A DNA stretch of 7,646 nucleotides. Source: JBGPIK01 sp041484845. Its GTDB lineage: Bacteria > Desulfobacterota > Binatia > UBA9968. The stretch is from NCBI GenBank assembly GCA_041484845.1, contig JBGPIK010000333.1, positions 1-7,646 of the forward strand, read 5' to 3'. Of this stretch, positions 5,694-7,646 are shown in pieces. Numbering within the stretch: position 1 is the stretch's first letter; every line of letters begins with the position of its first letter. The translations under genes were made by a program, and so were the position numbers. Below the pieces are notes generated by a model that saw only the letters and a program-made list of their open reading frames with translations, was not told where the DNA came from and did not search any database.

Positions 5694-5869
5694 GAAAAAA
5701 CAATACGTCCTTTAGGGTCGCCTGTCAATCGAGTCTCCTTCTTTTTATCCTTTAACCACCCCACGACCCGGCGCGGAGGCAGTATGAAAAAAATGCCGGT
5801 TAGCTGCAACTGACCTGTGTCAATCTTGGATCGGTAGTAATCGTTCACAATTTCACCGGTGCAAGTCAT
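5510..5869 (-). CDS. Doubtful 119-codon reading frame upstream of the RRM gene
   Basis: Open from ATG 5869 to TAG 5510-5512. The frame opens 38 bases earlier at a stop, and the N-terminal stretch holds two close cysteines (MTCTG). I recognise no family. Against a gene: no ribosome site precedes the ATG, it uses several codons rare in the neighbours (AGG, ATA, CTA), and the RRM promoter (5700-5728) lies inside it. In favour: its stop falls in the RRM ribosome site, an arrangement that can couple translation. Most likely a chance frame across an intergenic region. Confidence 0.17.
   Translation of the reverse strand: MTCTGEIVNDYYRSKIDTGQLQLTGIFFILPPRRVVGWLKDKKKETRLTGDPKGRIVFSPTSVKGLLNKACNIEAQSVSPSEKISIRTIRPGRGFHLFCSPCSESSSRQLPRLETLTFS
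5700..5728 (-). promoter_or_regulatory. Sigma-70-type promoter of the RRM gene
   Basis: The minus strand has a perfect -35 TTGACA (5728-5723), a 17-bp spacer and a -10 TATTGT (5705-5700, four of six). The expected start is near 5693. It is the best -35/-10 pair seen before any gene in the window and matches the monocistronic layout of the RRM gene. Confidence 0.6.
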
Positions 5870-5942
5870 GCAGCGGCGGTCCCCCTGAGTCTTACAAGAG
5901 TATTTTTAACGAGCATCGATTTTGAACAGTAGATGAGAGGAC

Positions 5943-6758
5943 TCACACCAGCTTAACGTGCTCAAGGCAAGGCAGCTCGGTACGCACTCTCAGCAGATAA
6001 TCTAGGTCAATCTCAGCGATGACTACCCCCGGCCCGTCAGGAAGTTCGGCCAAGATTCTCCCCCAAGGATCGATAATCATCGAATGGCCGTGTGTTTCGA
6101 AGCTCTTCGGATGCTTCCCGAACTGACCGGGAGCGACGACATAGGATTGGTTTTCAATTGCGCGCGCGCGGAGCAACGGCTCCCAGTGTGCTTTTCCCGT
6201 GTAAGCCGTAAAAGCCGACGGCACAAACATCAACTGTGCCCCTTTCGCCATCATTTTACGATAAAGCTCTGGAAACCGAAGGTCGTAGCAAATGCTCAAA
6301 CCCATGGAGCACAAGTCGGTCGCGATCACGACCACTGTATCACCCGAAGCCCGCGTCTCAGATTCTCTGGTTGAAACGCCCTCCTTCAAATCAACGTCAA
6401 ATAAGTGAATTTTCCGATAACGGGCGAGCAAACTTCCTTCTGGACTAAAGAGCAGGCTGGTATTAAATGCTTTGTTATTTTCAGGAACCTCTTCCAAGAT
6501 GGAGCCGCCGAGAAGATAAATTCCGAGTTCCCGCGCGAGGACGGCAAGCCGTTCGGAAGTCGGACCTGGAATCGGCTCCGCGGCTTGACGCTCTTCTTTT
6601 TTGACACCGCGCCAAACAAAAACCTCCGGGAGCGCAACGACCCGCGCTCCGTGCCGGGCGGCCTCGCGTATCCACTTCTCAGCCTCTGCAATATTAGCCG
6701 CCTTTTCCTCTACGGCCAGCATTTGCACAGCGGCAACCGAGAATTTCTTCGTATTCAC
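5943..6758 (-). CDS. Nitrilase-superfamily carbon-nitrogen hydrolase, Nit1/Nit2-like amidase
   Basis: Cytoplasmic amidase of the carbon-nitrogen hydrolase family, probably acting on omega-amides such as deaminated glutathione. The catalytic triad is visible, numbered from GTG 6758 (271 aa): Glu45 in LPEVF, Lys116 in YRKIHLFDVDL, Cys157 in SICYDLRFPELYR. The HLFDVDL...ES...GD stretch, then AFTAYTGKAHWEPLLRARAI and GHSMIIDPWG, are typical of Nit1 (deaminated glutathione amidase) and its bacterial relatives. It could release ammonium, loosely fitting the nitrogen context. The start is uncertain: GTG 6758 gives the usual N-terminus (MNTKKFSVAAVQM), TTG 6791 adds 11 residues, and neither has a proper ribosome site. 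It follows usp by 15-48 nt and is probably cotranscribed. Confidence 0.9.
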   Translation of the reverse strand: MNTKKFSVAAVQMLAVEEKAANIAEAEKWIREAARHGARVVALPEVFVWRGVKKEERQAAEPIPGPTSERLAVLARELGIYLLGGSILEEVPENNKAFNTSLLFSPEGSLLARYRKIHLFDVDLKEGVSTRESETRASGDTVVVIATDLCSMGLSICYDLRFPELYRKMMAKGAQLMFVPSAFTAYTGKAHWEPLLRARAIENQSYVVAPGQFGKHPKSFETHGHSMIIDPWGRILAELPDGPGVVIAEIDLDYLLRVRTELPCLEHVKLV

Positions 6759-6806
6759 TCCGTTTGTGAGATGACCGGGTGTGCGGCTCAAAGGAGATTC
6801 TTATGA

Positions 6807-7643
6807 CTAACGATGCAAAAACACCGGGCAAGGAGCCTTTCTCAGGATGTATTCGGTCGTGCTGCCAAGAACCATCTCGATAATGCGTCGATGACCGTAG
6901 GCGCCGATGAATAGGAGATCGTAGCCGAACTCGGTTAAGTGATCCATGATCTTCTGTTCAGGATAGCCACGGTCGAGCTCAAAGCGCGCATCGATTGCAT
7001 AGGAACTGAGATAAGACTTGGCCTGTCGTAATGTCGCGTCGGCATGCTTTTCTTCTTTCGCGATTGTAAGAACCGTCAGCGGCAATCTAAGCACGGAACA
7101 GAACTCGGCCGCCGATTCCATCGCCGAACTTGCTCGTTCGCTGCCGTCATAGGCCAATAGCGGGCGCTCGATTGCTTTATAGGTTTTGGTCGAGACAAAG
7201 ACGGGGCGCGGGCACTTGCGCGTGATACTCTCTGCGGTCGTGCCGAGCAGCCCGGTTGAAAATTGTTCGTTAACGCCGCGATGGCCAATGACAACGAGAT
7301 CGGCAACTTTCGCGCGCGCGCAGATCTCGTTAGCGATCAGACCCGTGTCTAGGAAACTTTGGTGTTTTATGTTTTTCTGACGACAACGATCGGAGAATTC
7401 GTCGAGCACCGTTTTCCCCCGCTCCTCTAGAATCTCGCGCATCTTAGAAGAAAAATCCAAATAGGGTTCGAATCCTAAGGATCCCGATATGTCATGAAAA
7501 AAACTACCTTCAATGGAAATCGTATCGATAACATGCTGGCCGAGGAGCATGCCGTCGAATTTCTCGGTCATCCAGATAGCATAATCCAGCGCGGCGTTCG
7601 AATGTTCGGAACCGTCGAGAGGGATCAATATATTCTTGATCAT
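6807..7643 (-). CDS. Tandem-domain universal stress protein (UspA family)
   Basis: Cytoplasmic stress protein of 278 aa with two Usp domains, about 1-152 and 158-278. Each begins with a beta strand ending in DGSE (Asp10 and Asp166). The second domain has the full ATP-binding signature G-x2-G-x9-G-S (247, 250, 260, 261). The first has GHRG (120-123) and then GT at 134-135, one residue longer than the canonical spacing, so nucleotide binding there is less certain. The start is ATG 7643, giving the usual MIKNILIPLDGSE; only three bases of upstream sequence are visible, so promoter and ribosome site are unseen. The amidase gene follows closely. Exact role and trigger cannot be inferred. Confidence 0.93.
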   Translation of the reverse strand: MIKNILIPLDGSEHSNAALDYAIWMTEKFDGMLLGQHVIDTISIEGSFFHDISGSLGFEPYLDFSSKMREILEERGKTVLDEFSDRCRQKNIKHQSFLDTGLIANEICARAKVADLVVIGHRGVNEQFSTGLLGTTAESITRKCPRPVFVSTKTYKAIERPLLAYDGSERASSAMESAAEFCSVLRLPLTVLTIAKEEKHADATLRQAKSYLSSYAIDARFELDRGYPEQKIMDHLTEFGYDLLFIGAYGHRRIIEMVLGSTTEYILRKAPCPVFLHR

Positions 7644-7646
7644 CGC

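Noticed and set aside
6790..6883. Plus-strand ATG at 6803 with AAAGGAG upstream, 26 codons
   Set aside because: Antisense to the end of usp, very short, Cys/Pro-rich random-looking product; the ribosome-like site is probably chance.

Overview
All confident genes lie on the minus strand, so transcription runs from high to low coordinates. In that order they are: a tandem universal stress protein, a nitrilase-superfamily amidase, a small RRM RNA-binding protein, a PII signal protein, an APC-family amino acid permease, a PP2C-type protein phosphatase, a membrane-anchored Hanks-type Ser/Thr kinase, and the first 85 codons of glutamine synthetase (glnA), which runs off the left edge. No tRNA, rRNA, CRISPR array, insertion sequence or phage gene was seen.

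The organism looks like a free-living Gram-negative bacterium with sigma-54-dependent nitrogen control. The reasons are a PII with the uridylylatable Tyr51, a type I glutamine synthetase N-terminus with the FDGSSIRGF/INESDM motifs, and two near-consensus -24/-12 elements. A proteobacterial, Desulfobacterota or NC10-like source would fit, but the lineage cannot be fixed from this window.

Right part (5189-7643): usp and the amidase gene are closely spaced. A sigma-70-like promoter (5700-5728) precedes the RRM gene by about 190 nt of leader. The RRM gene ends in a 17-bp perfect-stem terminator that insulates it from the nitrogen genes.

Centre (2754-5045): PII and the permease form a two-gene operon with a 27-nt gap. 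A sigma-54 promoter lies 50 bp upstream of the PII start codon. About 120-140 bp further upstream sit two 15-bp dyads, 20 bp centre to centre.

Left part (1-2753): the phosphatase and kinase genes are separated by long gaps with no clear gene. The glnA upstream region carries a second sigma-54 promoter (448-463), a structured leader of about 180 nt, and a weaker pair of 15-bp dyads with the same 20-bp spacing at a similar distance.

The most interesting reading is a nitrogen regulon written into this window: PII-permease and glnA both driven by sigma-54 and a shared enhancer-binding activator. The unusual parts are that PII is paired with an APC permease instead of AmtB, and that a reversible Ser/Thr phosphorylation pair sits between the two nitrogen units. 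The promoters and dyads are visible in the sequence; the shared activator and any kinase-PII link are inference.
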